From assembly GCF_028372415.1 (NCBI RefSeq), contig NC_092874.1:113783744-113847743 (forward strand): DNA of 64,000 nt, written 5' to 3'. Positions 44,285 through 56,162 of the stretch are shown here, piece by piece (position 1 is the first letter of the stretch; each line of letters starts with the position of its first letter). Under the pieces are notes generated by a model. It was not told where the DNA came from and did not search any database. It saw only the letters and a program-made list of their open reading frames with translations. A program made the position numbers and the translations under genes. The DNA is from Notamacropus eugenii. Taxonomy: Eukaryota > Chordata > Mammalia > Diprotodontia > Macropodidae.

Positions 44285-44548
44285 GCAATGGGAGGCAGGG
44301 TCGTATAGTGAATGAAGTGTTTGACCGGTGGTGGGGAGGACTGGAGTTCAAAGCCAGCCTTAGACGTTTACTAGCTGTGTGAGTCTGAGCAATTCACTTA
44401 CCTTCTCTTAGCTTTAGCTTCTTCGTCTGTAAAGTGGAGATAACTATAGTGCCTACCTCCCAGGGTTGTTCTGAGAGTAAAATGAAGTCATGTGTGGATT
44501 TTGTAAGTCTTAAAGCACCACACAAATGCAAGATATTATCATTATTAT
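44285..44548 (+). repeat. tRNA-head SINE, long CORE-type
   Basis: Contains 'gggaggcagggtcgtatagt', 'actagctgtgtgagtctgag', 'agtgcctacctcccagggtt' and 'gcaccacacaaatgcaagat'. Confidence 0.7.
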
Positions 44549-44763
44549 TCCTGGAGTCAGGGAAATCTGAGTCCAAATCTGGCCTCAAACACTGACTAAC
44601 CGTGTGACCCTGGGCAAGTCACTTAGCCCTGTTTGCCTCAGTTTCCTCATCTGTAAAATGAGCTGAAAAATGAAATGGCAAACCACTCCAATGTCTTTTC
44701 CAAGAAAACCCCAAATGAGGTCATGGAGAGTCAGACACAACTGAAACAAGTGAATAACAACAA
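44549..44763 (+). repeat. RTE-tailed SINE, 5' truncated
   Basis: Begins inside the head ('tcctggagtcagggaaatct'), then 'cgtgtgaccctgggcaagtc', 'cctcatctgtaaaatgagct' and tail 'gtcagacacaactgaaacaa'. It abuts the preceding SINE directly. Confidence 0.8.
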
Positions 44764-45122
44764 CACTATTATTATTAGAAATACCTTTTGGGGAAAAAAA
44801 AAGTACTTCGTAGAACATAGGGTTTGCCTGATCCAAACTCACTGCTATAACTTTTTCCTCAGTGAGAAAATTCTTACTTGATTTCTTCTCCATCAATCTT
44901 CCTTAGCTCCCAGCTGTTCCCTCTAACTAAGTAAAGGTAGGAGCTCCATCCTGGCTTCTCAGCAGACTTAGAGCTGAGAACCCCCATGTATCTCCATTAG
45001 AATATGTCCCCTCTACCCCACCTTTTCTAAAAGTAAGAACAGCCTACCTCCCTCAGCATCTTCTTCTAACAAAGAGGGGTAAGAATAAATGAAGATGGTT
45101 GACCTTGAATACACAGTGTGTT

Positions 45123-45335
45123 TATAGTAGAAAGTATGAAGGGCTTAGCATCAGAGGGCCTGGGTTCAAATCCCACCTCAACCATTTATGATGTGTATTT
45201 CCTCAGGCAAGTCACTTGACTTCTCAGGGCTTCAGTTTTCTTATATATGTGTGTGTGTCCATATACACACATACACACATACATACATATACGATGATCT
45301 CTGAGGTCCCTTACAACTCTAAATCTGTGACAAGC
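45123..45335 (+). repeat. MIR SINE with an internal TG/CA microsatellite
   Basis: MIR parts 'gggcctgggttcaaatccca', 'cagggcttcagttttcttat' and 'gaggtcccttacaactctaa'. The middle (45243-45292) is an expanded 'atatgtgtgtgtgtcc' and 'acacacatacacacatacat' repeat that replaces the core. Confidence 0.7.
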
Positions 45336-45394
45336 CCAATTTCTTCCCCTTTCAGGATAGAGAGAAAGGCTACAGTAATGATTTCATTGGTATA

Positions 45395-45600
45395 GGGTAA
45401 GGAACTTCCACTGGTGAGGAACTTTCTTTCAATGCAAATCAGCACCATATAATCTTAAGAGCAGAGTCCTCAGAGCACTGAAAAGTTAGGTGATTTTACC
45501 AGGGTCACACAGTCAATATTTATGAAGGGCAGCACTTGAACCCAGGTCTCTCTGGTGCCCAGGATATCTCTCCATCTACTAAGCCACACTATATCTCCAT
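45395..45600 (-). repeat. antisense SINE 'C', fullest copy
   Basis: Order: 'aggaactttctttcaatgca', 'gagcagagtcctcagagcac', 'ttttaccagggtcacacagt', 'cagcacttgaacccaggtct', 'ctactaagccacactatatc'. Used here as the reference for the other fragments of this SINE in the window. Confidence 0.65.
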
Positions 45601-46329
45601 ATCAAATTTCTGATAAGCCAATGTATACTACCTGATGAAGGTAATTGATGAAGGAAATAAGAGTGGAAAAAGGAAGAAATTTCCAGGTGTTTATCAAAGA
45701 CAGTCTAGGCCTGGAGGTCATGCACCCTCCAAATACTATTTTCTGCATTTTCTTTCATGCAAGTCCCATGCTTCTCATTATGACAGATGGTACAGATATC
45801 TTAAAGGAGAAAAGAGTTGAAAAGATAAAGAGGAAAGTGGGAATGAATGAAGAGTCAGAAAGAGGAAAAAGGGAAAGAAAGGGATCAGAAAACAGAGAGA
45901 CATAAAATATGTAAATGGAAGGACATGTTCAAAGATTTAGTACTGGGTAAATCATGAATATGCAAACTAGAACTCTACAGCACGGAATTTCTGGTCTAAT
46001 TACATTGGGATTAAAAAAAATGAAATTATATGCCCCCTGGAACTCGGCAAAAGGTGTCCCGTAATACTATTTTTATAGAAAAGGCCTTCTCTAACTGTTA
46101 GTCATCTCCATGGGTATACAGGGTGTATGCCATGTGACTAGAAAGTGTTGGGTGTGTATTGTGAACCTGTAAGCATTTCCATGGTAATGAGGGTGGGACA
46201 CTGTGACACAGTAAATCTAGGTGGAGTCACACTAATGTGGTAGACCCATGACAAATGGAAACTCTGATTTTGGAAAATGGTAGAAAACAGTCAACTTCAA
46301 AATAGAAATGAACCTGCATTGGACTGAGA
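45601..46329. other. unassigned intronic stretch
   Basis: No repeat assigned. 45950-46110, including 'ctggtctaattacattggga', is low in repeats and could be constrained, but this is only an impression. An 86-codon frame (45645-45905) is Lys/Glu-rich without a domain. Confidence 0.3.
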
Positions 46330-46460
46330 AAAGTCTAATAAAAGCTCACATTTCTATGGAACATTAAAAGTTTACCTCACAACACCACAGTGAGGCAGGT
46401 AGTAAAATGATTACCCCCCCTTTCACAGATGAGAAACTGAGGCCTGAGAACTTTAAGATA
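46330..46460 (-). repeat. SINE 3' fragment, antisense
   Basis: Contains 'gctcacatttctatggaaca', 'acctcacaacaccacagtga' and 'ttcacagatgagaaactgag'. Confidence 0.55.
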
Positions 46461-47557
46461 TTTTACAGTTATTCTATATTCTTTAATCTAGGAGGAACAA
46501 TTTTTAATTCAGCCTTTAAAATCAGCCAGGTTCCATGCTTGAGAGAGGTTGTATCTGAGAGACAACTAAAATTACATTCAAAAAATAGTAGGATTTAGCT
46601 TTTAAATAAAATACACATGGGGGAAGATGAGACACAAATCAGTATCACATTTATTTTACTACAAAATACCAAAATGACTACCTCCAGTTCCCTTTCTTTA
46701 TAAAAAAATATTAGCTAAAATGACTTGCTTAAGATCAGTTAGGTAGTTGAGGGACAGCACGGATATTTGTATCCAATTCTTCTGACCCAACATTGTGTTC
46801 TTTCCACCAAACCACCACCTCTACAGGTAAAAAAGACAAAGTCATTCTCCTGAAAGAAAGTGTTGGCTGACTGCATAATAGATCTAGCCAGACGGAGAGG
46901 TTAGGCAGATGATAGTATAGCAGACAAATGGCAGCTTCTTTGACATCAAGGGTATCTTGGCGTCAAATTTCCAAAGTTTGTCATTGCACAGCTGTGATTC
47001 TGTTTATTTAACTTGGTTTCCCTTAAGTACTAACAAAGACCTATCTAAAAACCAAACCTCAAAGAATAATGCTCTAAGGAGAAAAAGAGAGGTCTATAAC
47101 TTTAAGTCAGAAGACTTGGGGATAACTGAAGTACTTCTAAGGTCTTAGTGGAAATTTCAAGAGCTTGATGGCAGCAACATAGAGAGTTCAAAAGGGGCCA
47201 TATTCATATGAGTCTATATGCCAGCCCAACAAAGAATGAGCATGACAGTAGGAAAGAAGAAGACGATGGAGAACTCTTTTGGGTCCAGGGGCAACTGGAG
47301 ATCACCTCCTTTTCCTGCCTAAGGTCCTACTCCTTCATACTGTCTTCTGGTCCTCACTTCACCTCTCCCTGCCTTCCCCCATCCCCACCCCCAGCTCCAA
47401 TCCCACTGACTGATATTCTCTGAAGAAAGCATTCCAATGCTGTATACCCCCTCCACCCAAGAGGTTACAAGAATGTGCTGCCACACCAGGCTAAGGCTGC
47501 ACATTAAAGGGGAATTGGTAATCTGTGAAAGGAGTTGCCCACAATGATAAAATCATC
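46461..47557. other. unassigned intronic stretch
   Basis: A weak antisense SINE trace is at 46700-46815 ('aatgacttgcttaagatcag', 'ttctttccaccaaaccacca'). The remainder is unassigned, without exons recognisable by eye. Confidence 0.35.
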
Positions 47558-47800
47558 GTGTTAGTCCTTTGTTGCCGAAGAGGACCATGCCATCAGAGAA
47601 ATGCTGACATGACTTGCACTTGATTTTGTTTTGAGTGAGGGAGGGCTGTGCAGGTCACCAGCCTCATTTCTCCTCCAGAGCCATCTCAATCCAGTGACCA
47701 GATATTCATCAGGATGACTGGAGATGACCCAGGATGCACTGGGAGACCTTGGGGCCTTTAGGCTGAGGTCTTTGCAGATATTCACTTAAGGTGAGGCAAT
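47558..47800 (-). mobile_element. WALLSI-like SINE, older head
   Basis: On + reads 'gtcctttgttgccgaagagg', 'gacatgacttgcacttgatt', 'gaccagatattcatcaggat' and 'ggatgcactgggagaccttg'. Same body as 7186-7510, but with the other 5' head. Confidence 0.8.
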
Positions 47801-48620
47801 GCCCATTCATTGAATAGGCCTGTTTAAGAAGTAGCCAGGGCATGGCCCCTTTAATGAGGTCAAGAAAAACAAAGACATCAGGCTGGGTGGGAAACAACAG
47901 TTACTGTTGATAATCATTGTAAAGCTAGGAGGGTCCAGGACCCATTGGGGTCCCAGTTTCAGAGTGCAGTAGGTTTAGGGTTTGGGGAGAGGACAGGACA
48001 GGACAGGGGAAAGGAAAGGAAAGGATAAAATCATAGATCCCATCCAAAGGAACTCCATGCTAGAGCTGCAAAATAAAGTGCTACAAAGGCACAAACACAA
48101 CTTAATGCTACAGGGGGTTTCCAACCTGTATGGTAAAGGGATTTTCCACACCAGGAATTACCTAAGCTACTACAAACATATAACTTCTCTGAGCCTCAGT
48201 TTCCTTATCTGTAAAAGGAGGGGGTTGAGTAAGAAGACCCTTCCAGAAGTAGACATTGCAAAAACTTTCCCCTCTTGCTCCCAGCCTGCCTGCAGAACAC
48301 TTTCTAGGATTCAGTCCTGTTGTGTAGTTTTCTGGTCCAGGGTCAATATCTGTCAGCTGGATTGAGAAAGAATGACTCACCTGTGGCCAGAGAAGCTAAG
48401 CAGAGGGAGCTGGGCCACCTCCTTTGTTCCCCTGGCTCCCTTCCCAGTACAGAGACATATTTGCTCAACCTTTCAGGGGACACAGGAGAGCTCATCTCCA
48501 ATGTCGATGGAGCCTTAGTAGGTTGTCAGCTTTCAAAACGTCACAGGAAGAAATTATTAAACTATTACTAATATCAAAGAAAAGAAACTTTTATATGATT
48601 CAATACTGTCATCTGTAAGG
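47801..48620. other. unassigned intronic stretch with a MIR core
   Basis: 48178-48260 contains 'tctctgagcctcagtttcct' and 'ttatctgtaaaaggaggggg', a MIR core. A 127-codon frame (47982-48365) runs through this MIR and is not a gene. Confidence 0.4.
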
Positions 48621-49794
48621 AGCAAGATCATTCGTACAAGTCTATTTCCTAACTCTGTTTGGCTCACACCATCTTCCCTCACAGACATCCGGGGACGGTG
48701 GGTGACGATGGCTTTCAGTCAAGCCATTCTTTATCCCCCTCATTTTCTCCTCCGTTCATTCTGCTCTGGTACTCTGCAGCACCTCCATTCAGCTATGCAC
48801 ATGTGCAGCTCAGAGGGCTCGGCTCGGGCCAAGGCAAGCTGGCTAGCTTCCATTTCTTTCACAAGTGGCCACATGTGTGCTCCCAGAGGACCCCACTGTA
48901 TTGAGCTCTGCTTCCAGCCTCCTCAGAACAGGGCTCTGTTTCCAAAGGCCTGGCCCAGAAGCAAAAAAGTAAATCATATCAGCGGGACCTGAAATAGGCT
49001 CTTTTATAAATGAAGGCGCTTCCCTTCCACACCCACTCTCATTCCCATAAAAAGTTGCCTAATCTGATTTATGAAAAACGTACTGAATGTAGTGCTGTAC
49101 ATGGCATTCTATATTATGTTGTTGGATTGACGGCTACAGGCTAGTCTAGTATTGCTTGCTGCTAAACTGAGAAGGCAGTTTTCCCATGCTCTTAACTGGA
49201 CAAATTGTTCTGTCATGTTCAGACATTTTAACTGTTCAGGAGTTGAGGATGGGAGAGCATGGAGGAAGATTACTCCCTTTGGAAAATCTATAGCAATCAG
49301 CGATAGATGGTGGACAAAAGCCAGGTTATAAAATGGAGACAGTTCATCAAGGGAGATTATTCAAACGTTTTCCATTTGGGAAATGTTTAGACTCTGTCAT
49401 GAGGTACATAGAGGACCTGAAAGCTCAGAACCGTAAACAAGCATAATCTTTCCTGGAAGAAATTAAAAGCAGTGTCTTCCAGGCAGAAGGGGATGGTTGA
49501 TGTTTCCCAGTTAAGTATCGTGTTAAGGACATGGTTAACACGTACATTTTGAATGAATAGAAGAGAATGAAAACTGAGAAAACAGCTAAGGTTAGTCTTG
49601 TGGGTAAGAAAAGTTTGAATAAGTACAATTACTAGTAATAGTGAAGTTTAGTGATAAGAATATCTGACTCATCCTTAGGGGTATTATGTATGCTCTACTA
49701 TTATCAAAAGAGAAATTAAAGGTTATTAAAATATGTTATAAATTTAAGAAAAAGAAATTTTTGTAGAAAACAGTTAATGAATCATGTGGCATAT

Positions 49795-49795
<1 letters not shown>
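48621..49795. other. repeat-poor intronic island
   Basis: Nearly 1.2 kb without a recognised transposon, unusual for this window. Contains AT-rich homeobox-like cores and 'ggctcttttataaatgaagg' near 48998. It could be a regulatory region of the surrounding gene. Frames at 48659-48904 and 48702-48992 overlap out of phase and show no domain. Confidence 0.35.

Positions 49796-49828
<33 letters not shown>
49796..49828. repeat. (CA)n microsatellite
   Basis: Pure CA dinucleotide run of about 33 bp. Confidence 0.95.
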
Positions 49829-49831
<3 letters not shown>

Positions 49832-49974
49832 TTCCATTTCTGGAACAGTAATCAATTTAGTACTGCCTTTGTAACTGGGAAGGGTGTGTCAATACACTCC
49901 TATGACTCCAACTACTCACTACCCCAGTGACTTTCCAAATCAGAACATCCCTTGGCCACCACTCCCCTGTATAA

Positions 49975-50108
49975 TTACTGTCTCTATTTATTAAAATAAG
50001 CTCCTTGAGGATTCTGTATTTACATTCCCAGTGTTTAGCTCAGCACTTGCACAAAGTAGAAGCTTAATAAATGCTTTTTCATCAGATTCATTCATTTATT
50101 CATTTTTA
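49975..50108 (+). repeat. L2 LINE 3' tail
   Basis: Contains 'aagctccttgaggattctgt', 'tcagcacttgcacaaagtag' and 'aagcttaataaatgcttttt'. Confidence 0.7.
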
Positions 50109-50254
50109 AATCATCTGAGCCTAAGGCATGGACTACACATTCACCAAACAGGTGATCTCTCAAAGCTTAAGCAGAGTACCTAAGAGAATAAACAACAGGG
50201 AGACTCTAATGCTGCCTTGTGAACTTGAACTCCAGTCTTGTTTCCAGCTCTGTA

Positions 50255-50420
50255 TTTAGCCATCAGTCAATAAATGTGTCTTACATATTTACTATGTGCA
50301 GGGTGCTGAGGATACAAATATGAAGAAAGAAATACCGTATCTGCACTCAAGAAGCTTACAATCAAATAGAGGAAGAAGGCACACAAAAGGAAGTTGGAAA
50401 TCTGGGAAAGGGAGGGGGGA
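50255..50420 (+). repeat. old dispersed repeat
   Basis: Contains 'ttactatgtgcagggtgctg', 'aggatacaaatatgaagaaa' and 'caagaagcttacaatcaaat'. Confidence 0.6.
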
Positions 50421-50626
50421 GGTAACCCACACAGGGGCAGAATGAAGACATCAGAGAAGTCTCAAAACAGTGCAGTCAGGTAAGAAATGAGGAGAACTCG
50501 TTCCTTAAAATGCAGGGTTTGAAACTCATGGTTGTTCCCACCCGCTAATCAGAGGGGCAGGGGGTAGTAATGAGATAGAATACCAAGGCTGATGGGATCT
50601 TACCATCCTGGGAAGACTTCTCAAAC

Positions 50627-50882
50627 TTTCTTTTTGTTGTTGTCCAGTCGTGTCTGACGCTTTGTGATCCCATTTGGGGTTTTCTAGGTAGAGATATTGG
50701 ATTGGTTTGTCATTTCCTTCTCCAGCTCATTTTACAGATGAGAAAACTGAGGCAAACAGGAACGGTTAAGTGACTTGCCCAGGGTCATAAAGCTAGTAAT
50801 TGCCTGAGGCCAGATTTGAACTCAGAAAGATGAGTCTTCCTGATTCTAGACCCAGCACCCTATCCACTGCACCACCCCAGGG
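50627..50882 (-). mobile_element. tRNA-head SINE with RTE-type tail, antisense
   Basis: On + reads 'gttgttgtccagtcgtgtct' (tail), 'ctccagctcattttacagat', 'gtgacttgcccagggtcata' and ends in the head complement 'ccctatccactgcaccaccc'. Nearly complete. Confidence 0.85.
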
Positions 50883-51711
50883 GTCAATTGTCAGGGGACT
50901 TCTGAAGTCAGAGAGGTGGCACTCTCCTTTCTCTGATCTCTTAGTTGCTTGGGAAGAAAATTTAGGAGTGAATAGAGGTCCTTTAGTGCACAAACCATTC
51001 CTAAAAATAAAGAATTTAATGTTCTCTGGCAGTGTTATGGAGCATACCTAGTACTTCTCAAAATAAAATAAAACCCAAAAGGTACTCCACACATATTTAG
51101 TGACAGTAGAGAGAGAACTTCAAAGCAAGCACCAAGATTTATTTTTCAAATGTTTGAGTGTCTGATTGATTTAAGAAATCAATAGCATTAATTGAACACC
51201 TACTAAGGCACCCAACAATCTACTAAGACAAAGACAAAACTTGCCTATTTTGCACCAGGGCAAGTAGTACAATCTGGCCTGGAGCAAGTGACATGATACA
51301 CTGGAGAAGCCTCCCCACCCCCCCACGTTCCCCAGGTAGTGGAGTGGAGAAGCAGGCCAGAGCTTAGGAAAAACCACCTCTAGTTGTGGGGGCGTAAGGA
51401 GGGGATCTGCAGGATTGGAAGTCAGAGGGAAATGTGCTTCCCCTTGGATCTAATTACTCTTACTAATTGGATCTTAAGATCTTTTAGTTCTTCTAAGATT
51501 CTCAGCAGAAGACAAACTGCACAAGCTATCAGCACTTTCAAAATCTGGCATCCACAGACAAAACCTTGGTTGGCTTGTCTTAGTTCTGCCTCTGTACTTG
51601 ATAGTAAAGACGCATAGAGGGAGGAAGCCTTGAATTTATCTTAAAACAGCACAATATAAAAGGTAGTGAAAATATTCTTATCCTCAGAAAGTTTAAGTGA
51701 CCTATCTAGAT
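50883..51711. other. unassigned intronic stretch
   Basis: No gene or assigned repeat. Confidence 0.35.
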
Positions 51712-51962
51712 CCTTAGAGGCAGCTAGATGGCTCAGTGGATAGAGCACTGGGCCTGGATTCATAAGGATCTGAGTTCAAATCTAGCCTCAGACACTTACT
51801 AGTTATGTGATCCTGGGCAAGTCAGTTAACATCTCTTTGCCTTAAACCACTGGAAAAGGAAATGGCAAACCTTTCCAGTATTCTTGCCAAGAACACCCAT
51901 GGACATCTTTAGCATGCTGTGGTTCACAGGGTCATGAAAAATCCAACAGTAGCAACAACAGT
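51712..51962 (+). mobile_element. tRNA-head SINE with RTE-type tail
   Basis: Head 'aggcagctagatggctcagt', box 'tatgtgatcctgggcaagtc', 'ggaaaaggaaatggcaaacc', then a diverged tail 'gggtcatgaaaaatccaaca'. Confidence 0.8.
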
Positions 51963-52079
51963 TGTCAGATAGAGCCTAGTGTCAGATCCAGGATTCCAAT
52001 CCAGATCTTCTCACCACTGTTGGAGTTGGAGTCAGAAAACCTTACTAAAATCTCAGGTTCCCCGGGATGTCTCTTTCTG

Positions 52080-52860
52080 TTCTCTGTTACCACCATGATC
52101 ACCTGATCTAGACCTTCCTCTGCCTACATACGGACTATTGCCATAGCCTGCTGGTCTACCTGCCACAAGTTTCTCCATGCCAATCCATCTTCTATTCAAC
52201 TGTCCAAGTCATCTTCTTAAAGTGTAGGTCTGACCATGTCACCCATTTAGTAAACTCCCATGGCTCCTACCACCTTCAGGATCAAATATAAAAACCAGTA
52301 CTTGGTTTTAAAAACCTTTCATCACCTGATCCTACCTATCTTCCCAGTCTTCTTACAGTTTTTATCTTTTAGCATTGTAAAGATTAAATGAGATAGTAAG
52401 TGCACAGTGCCTGGCACACCAGAGGCATTTAATAGATGCTTGTTTCCTTGTTTCCTTACATGTTATTCCCCTCCACTTACTCCACAATCAGATGACACCC
52501 CCTGGCTGTTCTTCCAACAAGACACTCAACACCCACTCTGTGCATTTTCATTGACTCTCCTCCATGCTTAGAATGTTCTCCTTCTTTATCTCTCCCTCCC
52601 GTATTTCCTGGCTCCTTCCCAGTCTCAGCTATAATCCCACCTTCTATGAGAAGACTTTCCCAATCCCCCTTAATGTTAGTGCCTTCTCCCTATGACATCC
52701 CCCCTAAATTGCCCTGTCTAGTTTTTGTTTGTTCGTAGCCACTTATATGCTGTGACCCCTGTTAGATTGTGAGTTCCTTGAAGGTAAGAATTGTTTTTGT
52801 GCTTAGCACAATACCTGGCACATAGTAGGCACTTAATAAATCCTTGCTGACTTGACCCAC
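52080..52860 (+). repeat. L2 LINE 3' region, long copy
   Basis: About 780 bp in L2 order: 'gcctgctggtctacctgcca', 'cttcttaaagtgtaggtctg', 'accaccttcaggatcaaata', 'cattgactctcctccatgct', 'tgtgagttccttgaaggtaa' and the end 'ggcacttaataaatccttgc'. A short SINE fragment ('agattaaatgagatagtaag', 'agtgcctggcacaccagagg') interrupts it at about 52370-52450. Confidence 0.75.
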
Positions 52861-52965
52861 TAGGCATGTTACTTCCTAAGCCTCAGCTGCCCCATCTCTA
52901 AAATAAGGGAGTTAAACTAGATGGCCTCTGAGATCCCTTTCAGTTCTAAACCTATCATCTATCCA
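52861..52965 (+). repeat. MIR SINE 3' half
   Basis: Contains 'cctcagctgccccatctcta', 'taaactagatggcctctgag' and 'atccctttcagttctaaacc'. Confidence 0.7.
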
Positions 52966-53074
52966 TGACCTCCCATACTAATGTTCTGTCTACATTGCCT
53001 AGCTCCAGCCCATGAATAGCTTATGATTTCGTTGGGCAACAAGACTTAAGATTGTGAAATAATTAGAAATTATT

Positions 53075-53290
53075 ATAACATTCATCAACAAGCATTTATT
53101 AAGCACCTACTGTATCCTAGACACTGGAGATCAAAAGATCAAAAAAAATGAATCAATCCCTGCACTCAAGAAACTTACATTTTCTTTAATACAATAGGTA
53201 TTAAAGGACAAGGAAGACAGTAGCACAGGATGGAACCATCCAGGAAGGCTTCAGGGAAGAAGTGGGATGGTTTATATTTTCAGGAAGATT
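53075..53290 (+). repeat. old dispersed repeat
   Basis: Contains 'acaagcatttattaagcacc', 'tcctagacactggagatcaa', 'actcaagaaacttacatttt' and 'gaaggcttcagggaagaagt'. Confidence 0.6.
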
Positions 53291-53492
53291 GAGATATGGA
53301 GAAGAAACAATATTAACTTAAAGACTTAAAGCATTTAAACTCCCATGTACTAAAACATCAAGATGCTGGCCACTGAGTAAGCCAGCCTGAATTTCACTTT
53401 TTAGTTAGCTGTCTTGGCATTAGATAGACAACCTCTTGCACAATAACATCCTCCATCCAGAACCTCTGACATTTCCAAGAGAGATATATTGA

Positions 53493-53504
53493 CCCCCCCC
53501 CCCC
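53493..53504. repeat. poly(C) run
   Basis: Twelve consecutive C residues; an unstable homopolymer. Confidence 0.95.
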
Positions 53505-53619
53505 TTCATCATGTATTGGGTGTTAAAAGAGCAAATGTTGAGCAACTGAGGAGTTCCACCCCAGGGCTGATCACACGTTGCTGCTGACCACAGGGAAAGT
53601 CATATCTTCCTCTATTATA

Positions 53620-53920
53620 TTTAAAATCATGGAATAATAGAGATGGAAGGCGTCTTAGAGGTCTTCTAGTACAATGCTATCATCTTACAGATGAGGAAAC
53701 TGAGTTCCAAAGAACCTAGATAATAAATAGCTAGCGTGTCTATCGTGCTTACTATGCGCCACCACTATGCTAAATATTTGAGAATTATTATCTCATTTGA
53801 TTCTTATAACAACCCTGAGGACTATTATTATCCCCATTTCACAAAGAAAGAAACTGAGCCAAATAGAGGTTAAGTGACTTGCCCAGGGTTATACTGCTAA
53901 TAAGTATCTGAGGCCAAATA
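53620..53920 (-). repeat. two adjacent antisense SINE fragments
   Basis: 53620-53715: 'ggaataatagagatggaagg', 'catcttacagatgaggaaac'. 53725-53920: 'gcttactatgcgccaccact', 'tccccatttcacaaagaaag', 'gacttgcccagggttatact'. Confidence 0.65.
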
Positions 53921-54179
53921 ACTAAGTAGAATGATTTCAGGGGCATAGGAAGAGCACTCTACCAGGGCACAAAGACTTTGTTTCACAATTAAAGGCAGTC
54001 TTAAGTGCAAATACACCTAGGAGAGGCAAACATTGAGTCAAATTTAGCATAAATGACTGCTACCCAATTCTTTCTCAGAACAGGTTTACATTAAAGGGAG
54101 AATACAAGTGCCTCAAAGGTAGCAGGACAGAGACATGGGGCAAGAGGGAAAGAGAGGTTCCCATGTAGCATGGGGAATT

Positions 54180-54480
54180 GGAAACAAAGGTTCTAGATTG
54201 GTATGCCAAGACTATTACTTCCTACTTCCTAGCTATGTGACCTAGAACCCTTCTTTCCACCTCAGTTTTCTACTCTGTAAAAATGGAAATGGATTAGAAA
54301 ATCTCTGAAGTCACCTCCAGCTTTGTATTCTCTTATTCTATGAGAGCTGGACTCCCACATCTATTGGTTACTTAGGAGCCACATGACCTTGGATAAGTCA
54401 CTTCACTGCTCTAAAGTTCCATTTCCTTACCTATAAAATAGGAGGTTAGGACTAGATCAGTTTTAGGATCCTTTATAAAA
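54180..54480 (+). repeat. two MIR SINE copies in tandem order
   Basis: 54180-54340 contains 'acctcagttttctactctgt' and 'cacctccagctttgtattct'. 54345-54480 contains 'agccacatgaccttggataa' and 'aaagttccatttccttacct'. Confidence 0.6.
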
Positions 54481-54639
54481 TAGTAAAGCATCATTGACCT
54501 TGTGAACGTTGCCTATGGCCAGCTTTTATTCTAACTTCACTTCTGGCTCACTAGATGTCTAGGCACACTCCTACTGGACCTCTATGTCTGCTTGGATATA
54601 GGTAGTGCCCTCCTTCTATGAAGATGATACTGATGATCC

Positions 54640-54920
54640 AGCATCACTAGGACATAGAAGTGACACAGTAGATCGAGAGCTGGGCCTGGAGTCAGGAAGC
54701 ATCAGATTCAAATCCAGCCTCAGAAGCTGTCTGCCTCAGTTCCCTCATCTGTACAAAGGAAAACTTAACAGCACCTACCTCCCAGGATTGTTCTGAGGAT
54801 AAAATATGGTAATATTTATAAAATATGTATATTTTACATATAATTTATAAACATTTGTAAAATATTTATAAAGCTCTTTGCAAACCTTAAAGCCCAATAT
54901 AAAGGTTAGATATTATTACT
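54640..54920 (+). repeat. tRNA-head SINE, long CORE-type
   Basis: Contains 'agtgacacagtagatcgaga', 'gcacctacctcccaggattg' and 'gctctttgcaaaccttaaag'. Its middle is expanded by AT-rich 'aaaatatttataaa' units at 54800-54870. Confidence 0.65.
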
Positions 54921-54939
54921 ATTGGGTAGGGGATGGAGA

Positions 54940-55190
54940 GCAGTTAGGTATATAGATAATATAGATAATTATAGATAAAGCACTGAGTCTGGAGTCAGAA
55001 AGACATGAGTTCTAATGCAGCCTCAGACACTTACTATGTGACCCTGGGTAAGTCACTTAATCTTGTTGCCTCAGTTTCCTCATCTGTAAAATGAGCTAGA
55101 GAAGGAAATGGCAAATCACTCCAGTATCTTTGCCAAAAAAACCCAAATGGGGTCATGAAGAGAAGGAAACAACTGAACATCAACATTATT
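54940..55190 (+). mobile_element. tRNA-head SINE with RTE-type tail
   Basis: Contains 'gcactgagtctggagtcaga', 'ctatgtgaccctgggtaagt', 'cctcatctgtaaaatgagct' and tail 'gggtcatgaagagaaggaaa', 'caactgaacatcaaca'. Confidence 0.8.
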
Positions 55191-55224
55191 ACCATTTGCT
55201 TTGAATTAGTTTTTTTTCAGTAGG

Positions 55225-55385
55225 AGGTAATACTATAGAATGGAAAAAAACACTGAATATAGAATCAGAAGAGACCTGTTTGGAATACTACCACTAATAC
55301 CCAATACCTATGTGATCATGATCAGGTCATTTAAACCTCAATTTCTTTATCTGTAAAATGAGGATAATAATAGCTATAAGACCTA
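55225..55385 (+). repeat. MIR-like SINE
   Basis: Contains 'tatgtgatcatgatcaggtc' and 'cctcaatttctttatctgta', followed by 'atgaggataataatagct'. Confidence 0.55.
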
Positions 55386-55589
55386 TACTTACCACATCTA
55401 CTTCCACTCACCTAGACCCAAGCTTAAAATAACCCCTAACTCTTAGAACTCTTATTGTCTGAAACGTTCATTTAGCAATTAATCCTATAATGTCTTATAA
55501 CATCTCTTTTATTGCTTTCCTGAAATCTTATCTAAAGATTATATTGTTACTTAATTAACCAGCTTTTAAAAAATATCTGAAGTCAAATT

Positions 55590-55745
55590 GTATAGAGTTT
55601 CGGTTCTGTTGATCTCACCTTACATCACTTCATGGACATCTTTCTATATTGATCTATATGCCTCACATTCATTATCTTTATGGCACTCTAGAATAAGGCA
55701 TTACATTACTAGGTCATAATTATTGATTCAGTGATGCTTCTGCCA
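55590..55745 (-). repeat. possible L1 3'-end fragment, antisense
   Basis: 'cttacatcacttcatggaca' and 'attactaggtcataattatt' loosely follow the antisense L1 ending at 15553-16283. Very diverged. Confidence 0.3.
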
Positions 55746-55769
55746 TTTAACCAAGAGATCCTAAACAAC

Positions 55770-56090
55770 AGGTAGTGTGATGTAATGGAAAGAATGGGGA
55801 TCTCATTCTAGCTCTTCCCCTTATGTTCCCTGGGTCTCAGTTTCCTCAGCTATAAAATGAAGGACTTGGACTACCTCATCCAGAAGTATCTTTCTAATGT
55901 TAATATTCCATGAGAGTAAGTCACTGTCCCTCACTGAAGCTCATTTGCCTCATTTCCATAGTTAGGGTTATGGCAAAATCTGACCTCCCACCTCATAGAG
56001 TTGTTGCAAGGATCAAATGTGGAGTCTTGTAGAAGGGCTTTATAAACAGTAAAGTACTGCACAAATGTAAAAACTAAACTTTGGTAATTA
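55770..56090 (+). repeat. MIR SINE and a second SINE fragment
   Basis: 55770-55915: 'gtctcagtttcctcagctat', 'ggacttggactacctcatcc'. 55920-56090: 'ctcatttgcctcatttccat', 'gttgttgcaaggatcaaatg', 'tactgcacaaatgtaaaaac'. Confidence 0.6.
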
Positions 56091-56162
56091 GTAAGAATTG
56101 GAAATAGAATCTGCTTGGGTTCAAAGATCATTGCAGATGGTGACTGCAAGTCATGAAACTAA

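Noticed and set aside
47982-48365. 127-codon open frame on +
   Set aside because: Contains a MIR core in the middle and no domain; no splice-consistent boundary.
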